Part shown: positions 8,242 to 16,552 of the stretch, in pieces
Numbering within the stretch: position 1 is the first letter of the stretch
Layout: each line of letters opens with the position of its first letter
DNA from: Amycolatopsis sacchari
GTDB lineage: Bacteria > Actinomycetota > Actinomycetes > Mycobacteriales > Pseudonocardiaceae
DNA length: 64,000 nt
NCBI RefSeq assembly: GCF_900114035.1
Contig: NZ_FORP01000010.1
Location: 124,001 to 188,000 of the forward strand
Reading direction: 5' to 3'
The notes under the pieces: generated by a model
The model's database searches: none
Told to the model about the DNA's origin: nothing
Seen by the model: the letters and a program-made list of their open reading frames with translations, nothing else
Made by a program: the position numbers and the translations under genes

Positions 8242-9186
8242 ATGGAGACCGAGGTCGGCTGGCGTGAGCCCATGCTCGCGACGCTGACCCAGCGCCGCTT
8301 TTCCAGCGAGGACTGGCTGTTCGAGCGCAAGCTCGACGGCGTGCGCGTGCTCTGTTCGCGCGACGGCGGCCGTCCGACGCTGTGGTCGCGCAACGGTCAC
8401 GTGCTGAACGACTCCTACCCGGAGCTGGTGGAAGCGCTGACCACGCACGGGGGTCCACGCTTCGTCGCCGACGGGGAGATCGTCGCCTTCGACGGCCCGC
8501 AGACCAGTTTCGCGAAGCTGCAGCCCCGCATCCACCTCACCGATCCCGCGCGCATCGCGGAAACCGGTGTGCAGGTCTACTGCTACCTGTTCGACCTCCT
8601 CGTGCTGGACCACGCCGACGTCACCGGACTGCCGCTGCGCAAGCGGAAACAGTTGCTGCGCAACGCTTTCGGCTGGGTCGACCCGTTGCGTTACAGCAAC
8701 CACCGCAACGCCGACGGCGAGCGGTACTTCGACTACGCGTGCTCCCACGGCTGGGAGGGCCTCGTCGCCAAGCGTGCCGACTCCCCCTACCGCGGCGGCC
8801 GCGGCTCGGACTGGCTCAAGTTTAAATGCGTGAAGGACCAGGAGTTCGTGGTCGGCGGGTTCACCAAACCGGGCGGTTCCCGCAGCGGTTTCGGTGCGCT
8901 GCTCGTCGGCTACTACGACTCCGGGAAGCTGCGGTACGCGGGCAAGGTCGGCACCGGCTACACCGAGACGACGCTGCGGGACCTGGCGGGCACGCTCGGC
9001 GAGCTGCGCCGGGACACCTCGCCGTTCGACGAGGTCGTGCCCGAGCGCGGGCCGCGCTGGGTGGAGCCGAAGCTGGTGGTGCAGGTGCGGTTCTCCGAGT
9101 GGACGGCCGACGGGAAGCTGCGCCATCCTCGGTTCACCGGGCTGCGCGACGACAAGCCGCCGACGTCGGTCATCCGGGAGGGCTGA
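8242..9186 (+). CDS. ATP-dependent DNA ligase (LigD ligase-domain type)
   Basis: A 314-residue stand-alone ligase. The nucleotidyl-lysine motif is FERKLDGVRVLC (K about residue 30), motif III is in YCYLFDLLVLD, motif IV is EGLVAKR, and the C-terminal OB domain carries DWLKFKC and a closing RFSEWTADGKLRHP element typical of LigD ligase modules. It seals strand breaks in non-homologous end joining. It lies four bases before ku, so the pair forms a minimal NHEJ operon; the polymerase and nuclease modules of a full LigD are not here. ATG at 8242 is chosen; an in-frame GTG at 8197, right after sigF, would add 15 residues. Confidence 0.88.
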   Translation: METEVGWREPMLATLTQRRFSSEDWLFERKLDGVRVLCSRDGGRPTLWSRNGHVLNDSYPELVEALTTHGGPRFVADGEIVAFDGPQTSFAKLQPRIHLTDPARIAETGVQVYCYLFDLLVLDHADVTGLPLRKRKQLLRNAFGWVDPLRYSNHRNADGERYFDYACSHGWEGLVAKRADSPYRGGRGSDWLKFKCVKDQEFVVGGFTKPGGSRSGFGALLVGYYDSGKLRYAGKVGTGYTETTLRDLAGTLGELRRDTSPFDEVVPERGPRWVEPKLVVQVRFSEWTADGKLRHPRFTGLRDDKPPTSVIREG

Positions 9187-9189
9187 GCC

Positions 9190-10155
9190 ATGGCACGGGC
9201 GATCTGGAGCGGTGCGATCAACTTCGGGCTGGTGACGGTGCCGGTCGAGCTGTACAGCGCGACCGAGGACCACACCGTGCACTTCCGGCAGTTCGAGCGC
9301 GGCACGTCCGACCGGATCCGGTACCGCCGCGTCAACGAGCGCACCGGCAAGGAGGTCGACTTCGGCGACATCGTGAAGGGCTACGACCTCGGCGACGGCG
9401 AGTACGTGCTGGTCGAGCAGGAGGAGCTGGACGAGATCGCGCCGGGCCGCTCGCGCTCGATCGACATCGAGGCGTTCGTGGACCTCGACGACATCGACCC
9501 GATCTTCTTCCAGAAGAGCTACTGGCTGGCGCCGTCGAAGGAGGAGTTCGGCCGCGCGTACGGGCTGCTGCTGCAGGCGATGGACCGGACGAACAAGGCG
9601 GGGATAGCGCGGTTCGTCATGCGCGGCAAGGAACAGATCGCCGCGATCCGCGCGGGCGCGGACGGGGTGCTGATCCTGGACACCCTGCTGTTCGCCGAGG
9701 ACCTGCGGGATCCGGCGAAGGAGCTGCGGAAGCTGCCGTCGAAGACGGAGGCGCGGGGCCGGGAGCTGGACATGGCGGTCAGCCTCATCGACTCGATGAC
9801 GGAGGACTGGCAGCCCGAGGACTACCACGACACGTACACCGAGCGCGTGCACAAGCTCATCGACGACAAGAAGGCGGGCCGCAAGGTGTCGGTCGAGGCG
9901 CCGCCCGCCGAGCCGACGAAGGTCGTCGATTTGTTCGAGGCCCTGTCGCGCAGTGTCGAAAGCCGCAAGGGCGGGGGCGGCAGGAAGAAGTCCTCCTCAC
10001 GCAAGCCGAAGGCGCCGGACCTGTCGGGGCTGAGCAAGGCCGAGCTGGACAAGATGGCGCGCGAGCTGGACGTCAAGGGCCGGTCGAAGATGTCGCGGTC
10101 GGAGCTGGAGAAGGCGGTCGGCGAGGCGCAGGGCTCGCGCAAACGGGCTTCCTGA
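9190..10155 (+). CDS. ku: Ku protein, NHEJ DNA end-binding factor
   Basis: A 321-residue bacterial Ku. The first ~255 residues are the Ku core, starting MARAIWSGAINFGLVTVPVE. It forms a homodimer that threads onto DNA ends and recruits the ligase encoded just upstream. After residue ~255 there is a Lys/Arg-rich linker, then a short SAP/Rho-N-like helical segment (LSKAELDKMARELDVKGRSK), an extended C-terminus seen in several actinobacterial Ku proteins and likely to add DNA contacts. The ATG has GGAGGGCTGAGCC upstream, overlapping the ligase stop. Confidence 0.95.
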   Translation: MARAIWSGAINFGLVTVPVELYSATEDHTVHFRQFERGTSDRIRYRRVNERTGKEVDFGDIVKGYDLGDGEYVLVEQEELDEIAPGRSRSIDIEAFVDLDDIDPIFFQKSYWLAPSKEEFGRAYGLLLQAMDRTNKAGIARFVMRGKEQIAAIRAGADGVLILDTLLFAEDLRDPAKELRKLPSKTEARGRELDMAVSLIDSMTEDWQPEDYHDTYTERVHKLIDDKKAGRKVSVEAPPAEPTKVVDLFEALSRSVESRKGGGGRKKSSSRKPKAPDLSGLSKAELDKMARELDVKGRSKMSRSELEKAVGEAQGSRKRAS

Positions 10156-10168
10156 ATACGATCACGAG

Positions 10169-11650
10169 GTGCGCCGGTCCACGCGATTCACGAGGTTCCG
10201 GGTCGCGCTGCGCACGGCGGTCGGTTTCGCGGTGCTGGGCGTCGGTTCGAGTGTGTGCGGCGCGGCGGCGGTGGCGTTGCTGCTCGTCCTGCAGGGGCTG
10301 CCTGCGGACATGGGGGCGCACAACCTGATGTTCGTGCTGGTCGCCGCCGCGTACGTGGCGCTGGCCGTGGTCGTGGGTTCACTGTGGACGGCGCTCCTGC
10401 ACCGGCGCACCGCGGTCTGGTTCGCCGAGGGCCGCCGTCCGACCCCGGAGGAGGCGGACAGGGCGCTGCGGCTGCCGGTGCACATGGCGCAGGTCAGCGG
10501 CACGCTCTGGCTCGGTGGGACGGTGTTGCTGGGCTCGTTGGCGGCCTTGCTGGCGACGTGGCTGTACGCGTACGGCGTGACGCTCACGATCGGGCTGGGT
10601 GGCCTGCTCACGGTCGGGTTGATGTACCTCGCGGCGGAGTGGGTGGCGCGGCCGATCCTGACGGTCGCGCTGGAGGTGACGCCGCCGGAGCGGGCGGCGT
10701 CGGTCACGGTGTTGTCGAGGCTGGTGCTGACGTGGGGCGTGTCGAGCGGTGTGCCGCTGCTCGGGGTGCTGGTCGTGACGTCGCCGCCGGATCTGGGCCA
10801 CGCCAACGACCGGGCGACGCTGCTCATGCTGGCGATCGTCGGGTTGCTGTCGGGGGCGGTGGGCACGGGGTTGCTGGCGAGGGCGGTGGCGGCGCCGTTG
10901 CGGCGGTTGCGGGTGGCGCTGGAGCAGGTGACGCGGGGGCGGCGGGACGTCGAGGTGCAGGTCGACGACGCCAGTGAGATCGGGCAGCTGCAGGTGTCGG
11001 TGAACAGCATGGTCGCCGGGTTGCGGGAGCGGGACCGGATGCGGGACCTGTTCGGCAGGCACGTGGGCGACGACGTGGCGAGGCACGCGCTGGAGCACGG
11101 GATCTCGTTGTCGGGTGACGTGCGCGAGGTGACGGCGTTGTTCGTGGACGTGGTGGACTCGACGGCGCTGGCGTACGCGAGTTCGCCGGAGGAGATCGTG
11201 CGGAAGCTGAACCGCCTGTTCGGCAGTGTGGTCTCGGTGGTGGATGCCAGGGGTGGCCTGGTGAACAAGTTCCAGGGTGACGCGGCGTTGTGCGTGTTCG
11301 GCGCGCCGACCCGGCTGGCCGGCGCGGAGACCCTGGCACTGTCCGCGGCCCGCGCGATCCGGGACGAGGTGCTGGCGGCGGGTGAGCTGGACCTGGGGAT
11401 CGGGGTGGCGAGCGGGCGCGTGTTCGCGGGGCAGCTGGGTGCCCGCAGCCGCCTGGAGTACACCGTGATCGGCGACGCGGTGAACGAGGCCGCGCGGCTG
11501 ACCGAGCACGCGAAGAAGGTCCCGGGCCGCATCCTGGCGAGCGAAGCGGTGGTCACCGCGGCGGCAACCGCGGAGCGCGACCAGTGGTCGGCGTACCGGA
11601 AGATCCGCCTGAGGGGCCGGGAAATCCCCACCGCCACCTGGACGGCGTAA
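10169..11650 (+). CDS. membrane class III adenylate/guanylate cyclase with HAMP domain
   Basis: A 493-residue protein: six hydrophobic helices in the first ~240 residues, a HAMP linker (RAVAAPLRRLRVALEQVTRG, about 240-290), and a class III cyclase catalytic domain (about 310-490). The metal-binding aspartates are in ALFVDVVDSTALA and the second in VNKFQGDAALCVFG; GQLGARSRLEYTVIGDAVN is also typical. It resembles the mycobacterial Rv1318c-Rv1320c group. It should make cAMP at the membrane in response to an unknown signal. The GTG follows ACGAGG closely and lies 13 bases after ku. Confidence 0.9.
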   Translation: MRRSTRFTRFRVALRTAVGFAVLGVGSSVCGAAAVALLLVLQGLPADMGAHNLMFVLVAAAYVALAVVVGSLWTALLHRRTAVWFAEGRRPTPEEADRALRLPVHMAQVSGTLWLGGTVLLGSLAALLATWLYAYGVTLTIGLGGLLTVGLMYLAAEWVARPILTVALEVTPPERAASVTVLSRLVLTWGVSSGVPLLGVLVVTSPPDLGHANDRATLLMLAIVGLLSGAVGTGLLARAVAAPLRRLRVALEQVTRGRRDVEVQVDDASEIGQLQVSVNSMVAGLRERDRMRDLFGRHVGDDVARHALEHGISLSGDVREVTALFVDVVDSTALAYASSPEEIVRKLNRLFGSVVSVVDARGGLVNKFQGDAALCVFGAPTRLAGAETLALSAARAIRDEVLAAGELDLGIGVASGRVFAGQLGARSRLEYTVIGDAVNEAARLTEHAKKVPGRILASEAVVTAAATAERDQWSAYRKIRLRGREIPTATWTA

Positions 11651-11686
11651 GCGCTTTCGGGGTCTCGGGGGGTTGTTGCGTGGCAC

Positions 11687-11868
11687 GCGGGTCGGCGTGC
11701 CCCGGGTGGCGTGCGGGTCGCCGCGCCTCGGGCTACGCGCGGGTCGGCGTTCCCCGGGTGGCACGCGGGTCGCCACGCCCCGGGTGGCAGGCGGATCGGC
11801 GTTCCCCGGGTGGCACGCGGGTCGCCACGCCCCGGGTGGCAGGCGGGTCGGCACGCCTCGGGGGGCGT
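11687..11868. repeat. Tandem array, seven 26-bp units
   Basis: Seven head-to-tail units of exactly 26 bp with consensus beginning GCGGGTCGSCRYKCCCCGGG and ending TGGCAS. Units 3/5 and 4/6 are nearly identical pairs, giving a 52-bp higher-order period (units with GGCGTTCC alternate with units with GCCACGCC). Most units contain CCCGGG. There are no spacers, so this is not CRISPR. Confidence 0.9.
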
Positions 11869-11906
11869 GAGCGCCGTCCCTGTCGCCGGTCCTTGCCCGG
11901 CTCGGC

Positions 11907-12210
11907 GGCTGCCGCAGGTTCGTGCCGTACCCGTGGCCTCACGGGCGGCCCCACCTCGCCAACGCGAACCCCGGCTCGCTAACCAGCCGCGATGATCCCG
12001 AGCTCCCCTGCCGCCGGTCCACCCGGCCGCTGCCGCAGGTTCGTCCCTCACCGGCAGCCTCACCCCACCGATGCGAAACTCGGCTTCCCAGCCAGCCGCC
12101 ACACCGCCAAAGCTTCCATGCCGCCGAGCCCCCGCTCCCACAGGTTGTCCCTCACCGGCAGCCTCACCCCACCGATGCGAAACTCGGCTTCCCAACCACC
12201 CGCCACGGCC
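11907..12210. repeat. Degenerate ~105-bp direct repeat (2 good copies, 1 poor)
   Basis: Two copies (from 12036 and 12141) share about 65 bases almost without change, from CAGGTT(C)GTCCCTCACC through GCGAAACTCGGCTTCCCA. A third, much diverged copy starts near 11911 (CAGGTTCGTGCCGTAC). The period is about 105 bases. No reading frame is kept across the copies. Confidence 0.75.
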
Positions 12211-12262
12211 CCAGGCAGCCCGGCAGACTCACCGCGCCCCGTCGCGGTCGCCCGCACCGCGG

Positions 12263-13261
12263 TCAGCCCGGCTTCACATCCGGCCAGGTCAGCAGCGTGG
12301 ATCCCCAGGTGAGCCCCGCCCCGAAGGCCGTCATGAGCACCCGGTGCCCCGGCCGCAGGCTGCCGTCCTCGCACGCGTCCGCAAGAGCGAGCGGGATCGA
12401 AGCCGCGCTGGTGTTCCCGGTGCGGGCGATGTTCGCCACCACCCGGTCCTCGGGCAGCCCGAGCTGCTTGGCGGTCGCCTGCAGGATGCGCAGGTTCGCC
12501 TGGTGCCCGACGAAGCGGTCCACGTCGGCCACATCCTGCCCCGCCCGCTCCAGCACCGTCCGCGCCGACTCCGCCATGCGGGCACAGGCGTGGCGGAACA
12601 CCGTCGTGCCCTGCATGGTCAGGAAGTAGTCGTGCGGCTCCGCGGACACCCGCTGCCGCGCCCCGCCCGCGGGCACGATCAGCAGGTCGGCGAGTTCTCC
12701 GTCACTGTGCAGGTCGATCGGACCGAGCGCGCCGGGCTCATCCGCGTCACCCGCGCGCAGCACCACCGCGCCGGCCCCGTCCCCGAAGATCGGCAGGGTG
12801 CTCCGGTCCTCCGGGTCGCACAGCCGGCTGAAGACGTCGGCGCCGATGACCAGCACCCGGTTGGCGATGCCCCCCGCGATCAGCCCGCCCGCCGTCGCGA
12901 GCGCGTACAGGAAGCCGCTGCACACGGCGTTCACGTCGAACGCGGCGATCCCGCTGAGGCCCAGCCCGGACGCCACCTGCGGAGCACTGGCGGGACACAG
13001 CTGATCGGCTGTCGAGGTGGCCAGCACGAGTGCGTCCACGACGTCGGAACCCGCGCTGCGGAGGGCGTTCCCTCCCGCCTGTACCGCCAGGTCCACTGTG
13101 GACGTGTCGGCGTCGGCGATCCGCCGTTCTCGGATCCCGGTGCGGGTGCGGATCCACTCATCGGAGGTGTCGAGGCTCCGCGAGAGCTCGTCGTTGTCCA
13201 CCACTCGTGGGGGCAGCCAGGCGCCCAGCCCGGCGACGACCGCGGAATGCCCCTTCTGCAT
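12263..13261 (-). CDS. fabH: 3-oxoacyl-ACP synthase III (KAS III, FabH-like)
   Basis: A 332-residue thiolase-fold enzyme. The catalytic triad is visible: Cys in DVNAVCSGFLYA (about C114), His in DRFVGHQANLRIL, and Asn in ANIARTGNTSAAS. KAS III condenses a starter acyl-CoA with malonyl-ACP to begin fatty-acid synthesis; FabH paralogues also prime polyketide pathways. It stands alone here, not in a fab cluster, so it may be an accessory KAS III. The ATG has only a weak AAGTG ribosome site. The divergent neighbour is an Lrp/AsnC regulator. Confidence 0.9.
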   Translation of the reverse strand: MQKGHSAVVAGLGAWLPPRVVDNDELSRSLDTSDEWIRTRTGIRERRIADADTSTVDLAVQAGGNALRSAGSDVVDALVLATSTADQLCPASAPQVASGLGLSGIAAFDVNAVCSGFLYALATAGGLIAGGIANRVLVIGADVFSRLCDPEDRSTLPIFGDGAGAVVLRAGDADEPGALGPIDLHSDGELADLLIVPAGGARQRVSAEPHDYFLTMQGTTVFRHACARMAESARTVLERAGQDVADVDRFVGHQANLRILQATAKQLGLPEDRVVANIARTGNTSAASIPLALADACEDGSLRPGHRVLMTAFGAGLTWGSTLLTWPDVKPG

Positions 13262-13513
13262 GTTTCACTTGTAGGGCCTACCACTCGGTAGACCGGTGAG
13301 TTGTGTTCCAGGTCACTATCGCGCCGCCCGAAAGGACTACAGGCTGGTAAAGGCGGTGGAACTCCCGGTGGAACAAGCGGTCATTCCTCCACAAAGGACA
13401 GAGGCACCGTGACGAGCCCGCCTCGCCCACCTGATCGGCCGCGAGCCGAGGCGGACTTCTCCGAACTTGCGCAATCAGTGCTCTGATCTGCAGTTTCTCG
13501 CTAGGATGCGAAG

Positions 13514-13990
13514 GTGCCTGCTGCCGAACTCGACCCCCTGGACCAAGCCATCCTCAGCAGGCTGCAGGTGGATTGCCGCACGATCGCCGAGTCCATCGGC
13601 GCTCAGGTCGGCCTGTCCACCGCAGCTGTACAGCGCCGGATCAAGCGGCTGCGGGCGACAGGGGTGATCGCCAAGGAGGTGGCGGTCGTCGAGCCCCGCT
13701 CGGTCGGCGTGGACATGACGTTCATCGTCGGCGTCGAGATGGAGCGGGAGCGCATCGAGGTGCTCGAGGCGTTCCGCAAGCAGGTGCTGAGCGACCCGGC
13801 GGTGCAGCAGTGTTACTACGTGACGGGCTCGGCGGACTTCGTGCTGGTGGTCATGTGCCGGGACATGGCAGAGTTCGAGGAGTTCACCCGCCGGACCTTC
13901 TTCGACAACGGTGAGGTGCGCCACTTCACCACCAGCGTCGTGATGGACCGTGTGAAGGTCGGGCTGACGGTTCCCCTGAACGGCGGCTGA
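13514..13990 (+). CDS. Lrp/AsnC family transcriptional regulator
   Basis: A 158-residue protein with an N-terminal winged-helix AsnC domain (LDQAILSRLQVDCRTIAESI, then the recognition helix STAAVQRRIKRLRATGV) and a C-terminal RAM ligand domain with VQQCYYVTGSADFVLVV. Such proteins form octamers that respond to amino acids. The target is not known; the divergent fabH gene is 250 bases away. GTG start, no strong Shine-Dalgarno; TCTCGCTAGGATGCGAAG just upstream could give a leaderless transcript. Confidence 0.88.
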   Translation: MPAAELDPLDQAILSRLQVDCRTIAESIGAQVGLSTAAVQRRIKRLRATGVIAKEVAVVEPRSVGVDMTFIVGVEMERERIEVLEAFRKQVLSDPAVQQCYYVTGSADFVLVVMCRDMAEFEEFTRRTFFDNGEVRHFTTSVVMDRVKVGLTVPLNGG

Positions 13991-14141
13991 CCCCAAGCGG
14001 GTCACGCGTTACACGTTCGGACCGATTGCACCGGATCGCGTGAAAGTCTTTCACCGGGCATCATCATCGGCGCTCAACGCCATCTCCTGGCTGTCCGATC
14101 GGTTCGCGCGTGGCGCGGACCCAGAGCACGAGGAGAGGCAC

Positions 14142-14546
14142 GTGAACACCGAAGCCGTCAACCAGAGTCAGTTCGTCACGCTGAACGGTTCTCCCGCTCC
14201 GGTCCTGTCTCGACTGTCCTATGTGGGCACCGAGCCGTTCGCGGTCAACATCGCTTTCCGCACCGAGCGGGGCCGCTGGGTGGAGTGGACCTTCGCCAGG
14301 GAACTGCTCGTGCGCGGCCTGTCGGAGCCGGCGGGCCTCGGGGACGTCCGGGTCCGGCCCGATCTGGCGAACGACGACGACCTGCTGATTCTCGAGATCG
14401 AGTCACCGGACGGTTACGCTCTGGTGGAGATGGATCGCGAGGACGTCGAGCGTTTCCTGGACGTCTCCGCGGAGATCGTGCCGATCGGCGCCGAGAGCGA
14501 GCACTTCGACGTCGACGCGTTCATCGCCGAGATCACGAACGTCTGA
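14142..14546 (+). CDS. SsgA-like (SsgB type) sporulation/cell-division protein
   Basis: A 134-residue SsgA-family protein, a group found only in morphologically complex actinomycetes. It guides septum site choice by bringing FtsZ to future division sites; SsgB is the most widespread member. Family motifs: LSYVGTEPFAVNIAFRT, WTFARELL and DLLILEIESPDGYALV. GTG at 14142 follows AGGAGAGG by a few bases; an open frame extends up to 14040 but has no ribosome site and is not conserved in the family. The protein stands alone. Confidence 0.88.
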   Translation: MNTEAVNQSQFVTLNGSPAPVLSRLSYVGTEPFAVNIAFRTERGRWVEWTFARELLVRGLSEPAGLGDVRVRPDLANDDDLLILEIESPDGYALVEMDREDVERFLDVSAEIVPIGAESEHFDVDAFIAEITNV

Positions 14547-14602
14547 CCCGCGCCCGGCACGTCGCGGGCTCCTGAGGAGCCGCGACCGTTACCGTCAGCC
14601 GC

Positions 14603-15277
14603 GTGGACTCGGACGAGGCACCGGCATGGCGCGCCCCGACGCGGGGCGAGCACCGTTCACCCGCGGCCGCGGTCGTCGTCGGCACGGTCGCGCTCCAGCT
14701 GCTGTTGCCCAACGAGCTGGTGTTGCGCCCCTGGTGGGTGTTGCCGGCCGTCACCGGTCTGCTCGTGATCGCACTGCTGCTCGTCAACCCGGGGCGGGTC
14801 AGCAAGCGCACCCCGGTGGAGCGCGGCATCGCGCTGTCCGTGGTGGCCGTGGTGAGCATCGCCAACGCGGCTTCCGCCGTTCAGCTGGTCGACGGCATCA
14901 TCTCCGGCTCGATCACCAATCGCCCCGGTCCGGTTCTGGCGAGCGCCGCCATCGTCTACTGGACCAATGTCGTCGCCTTCTCCCTCTGGTACTGGGAGTT
15001 CGACCGCGGTGGGCCCGGCCAGCGCGCGACCGGCGAGCAAGAGTTCCCGGACTTCCTGTTCCCCCAGATGACGTCACCCGAGTTCGCGGGCCGGAACTGG
15101 CGGCCGACCTATCCCGACTACCTCTACCTCTCCTTCACCAACTCGACGGCCTTCAGCCCCACGGACGTGATGCCCCTCCGCCCCTGGGCGAAGCTCACGA
15201 TGATGGTGCAGTCAGCCATCTCCCTCGTCATAGCCCTCCTCGTGGTCGCCTGGGCGGTCGGCGCCCTCAACTCCTGA
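14603..15277 (+). CDS. DUF1345-like integral membrane protein
   Basis: A 224-residue protein with about six predicted helices: two paired near residues 22-62, one near 74-98, one near 108-130, and one at the C-terminus. The conserved-looking stretch TNSTAFSPTDVMPLRPWAK sits just before the last helix, similar in position to the S-x-S-D-x-D region of DUF1345 proteins. No function is known for the family; the arrangement resembles ion-channel pore loops but this is only a resemblance. GTG start. Confidence 0.65.
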   Translation: MDSDEAPAWRAPTRGEHRSPAAAVVVGTVALQLLLPNELVLRPWWVLPAVTGLLVIALLLVNPGRVSKRTPVERGIALSVVAVVSIANAASAVQLVDGIISGSITNRPGPVLASAAIVYWTNVVAFSLWYWEFDRGGPGQRATGEQEFPDFLFPQMTSPEFAGRNWRPTYPDYLYLSFTNSTAFSPTDVMPLRPWAKLTMMVQSAISLVIALLVVAWAVGALNS

Positions 15278-15296
15278 CCTCTCCGCGCGAAATGCC

Positions 15297-15340
15297 TTGC
15301 CCTATAGCGCACACAGCCCGTATACAACCTGTATGGAATT
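15297..15340 (+). promoter_or_regulatory. Leaderless promoter with overlapping inverted-repeat operator
   Basis: TTGCCC (-35), an 18-base spacer and TATACA (-10 at 15321-15326) lead directly to the ATG at 15333. A perfect short palindrome ATACA-ACC-TGTAT (15322-15334) covers the -10 and start codon, a natural place for a repressor of the MerR, GntR or TetR kind. No regulator gene is adjacent. Confidence 0.4.
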
Positions 15341-15686
15341 AGGTGTCGGCCGCTTCCCGGAACCGCCTTACTACGCGGTCATCTTCACCTCACGCTTCCA
15401 CGACACCGGTGACGACTACGAGCCGACGTCAGAGCGCATGTTGCAGCTGGCCGCAGAGCAACCGGGCTTCCTGGGCGTCGACTCCGCGCGTGGGAACGAC
15501 GGGCTCGGCATCACGGCCTCGTACTGGCGCGACGAGGAATCGATCGCCGCCTGGCGCTCGCACGCCGAGCACACGCTCGCCCGCCAGACCGGCCGCGAAC
15601 GGTGGTACGCCGCGTTCGAGGTCCAGGTCGCCCGGGTCGAGCGCAGCTACGGCTTCCGCCGGAACGGGCGGCTTCAGCGGCCGTAG
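15333..15686 (+). CDS. antibiotic biosynthesis monooxygenase (ABM) domain protein
   Basis: A 117-residue small dimeric alpha/beta-barrel protein. The pattern YYAVIFTSRFHDTGDDYEPT, then GFLGVDSARG and ITASYWRDEESIAAWRSHAEH is typical of YdhR/ABM-type proteins annotated as antibiotic biosynthesis monooxygenase; many act as heme or quinone oxygenases, others have unknown substrates. ATG at 15333 sits on a leaderless-type promoter. An in-frame TTG at 15297 would place the -10 inside the gene. The end overlaps the convergent membrane protein gene by 13 bases. Confidence 0.83.
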   Translation: MELGVGRFPEPPYYAVIFTSRFHDTGDDYEPTSERMLQLAAEQPGFLGVDSARGNDGLGITASYWRDEESIAAWRSHAEHTLARQTGRERWYAAFEVQVARVERSYGFRRNGRLQRP

Positions 15687-16312
15687 ACGTGGAAGTCGTG
15701 GCTGCGGTAGACCTGCGTGCCGCCGCTACCCCACGTCCACGGCCCGAACATCCGCTCGAGCTGCTCGCCCAGGCTGTCCACCGGATCCTGCAGCGGACCC
15801 GAGTCGGCGTCAGGAAGGTCGGCTCGCTCTTGCACGCTCGGCTTGGCCGGGGTCGTCGTGGTGGTCTTGCTGGTGCGCTTACCGCTCGGGACAACCTGCT
15901 TCTGGGAGACGGCCGGCGCCGTGGTCTGGGGCGCCTGAGGAGCAGGAACCACCTCACGGGTAGCAGGCGGCTCAGCCGACGGCTGAACGCTGCTTTGCAC
16001 CGGCGCGGGAACCGTGCCCACCGCCAGCGCGGGCGTCGGCTCGGGGTCCTGCTGCCCGAACATCCCTCCGCTGACCCAACCCACCACCAGGAACAACGCC
16101 GCGGCGCAGGTGAAGGCGAGGTTGCGGCGAACCCGTCGTCCGGCCGGTCGTTGGGGTTCCGTCGCAGCGACCAGTACCGACGGCGTGATCTCCACCGGCT
16201 TGGGCTCTTCCGCGGCCGGCGGGGCACTGTGGGCGACGATGCCCGTCCGATCGGCCATCTGAATCGCCGTAACGATGTCACCCGGCCTGCTGCGCAGACC
16301 CGCGCGCGCCAT
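15674..16312 (-). CDS. membrane-anchored hypothetical protein, Thr/Pro-rich
   Basis: A 212-residue protein of unknown function. Residues ~1-62 are cytoplasmic (basic, with MADRTG early), a single transmembrane helix follows (NLAFTCAAALFLVVGWVSGG, ~65-84), then a Pro/Ala/Thr/Ser-rich external linker of ~90 residues and a short C-terminal part ending HDFHVYGR. The ATG is preceded by GGAGG with six-base spacing, better than the GTG one codon earlier. It resembles actinobacterial cell-wall-spanning proteins of low complexity. Confidence 0.65.
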   Translation of the reverse strand: MARAGLRSRPGDIVTAIQMADRTGIVAHSAPPAAEEPKPVEITPSVLVAATEPQRPAGRRVRRNLAFTCAAALFLVVGWVSGGMFGQQDPEPTPALAVGTVPAPVQSSVQPSAEPPATREVVPAPQAPQTTAPAVSQKQVVPSGKRTSKTTTTTPAKPSVQERADLPDADSGPLQDPVDSLGEQLERMFGPWTWGSGGTQVYRSHDFHVYGR

Positions 16313-16552
16313 CACAATCCTCCAGTGGCACCGTCTGATCAGCTTCGACGCCCGCAGCGGAACCGGCCATCACCCGACGGCAGTTTTCCTTGCTACGCGG
16401 CGCGCCCGAAGCTACCAGGGTGATGCCTCACCCAATGACGAAACAGTCTCAGTTTCGTCGATCAAGCAGAAAGTCAACTCTATCGGGTGACGCGAGCTGG
16501 GCTCGATCATGCGGAGAGTAACGGCTGGTCGCCCGGTTGCTCTTTGCCTCGA

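Larger units (their letters stand above)
11651..12262. other. Non-coding interval with two repeat families
   Basis: No convincing gene lies between the cyclase and fabH stop codons (convergent). Several frames are open only because the DNA is repetitive and GC-rich. The first part is a 26-bp tandem array (11687-11868) and the second a degenerate repeat of about 105 bp (about 11907-12210). No clear terminator hairpin with a T-run was seen. Confidence 0.7.

Noticed and set aside
11687-11868. CRISPR array
   Set aside because: The 26-bp units are directly abutting with no spacers and no cas genes nearby.
14040-14141. N-terminal extension of the SsgA-like protein
   Set aside because: Open frame, but the family begins at the GTG 14142, which has a strong ribosome site.
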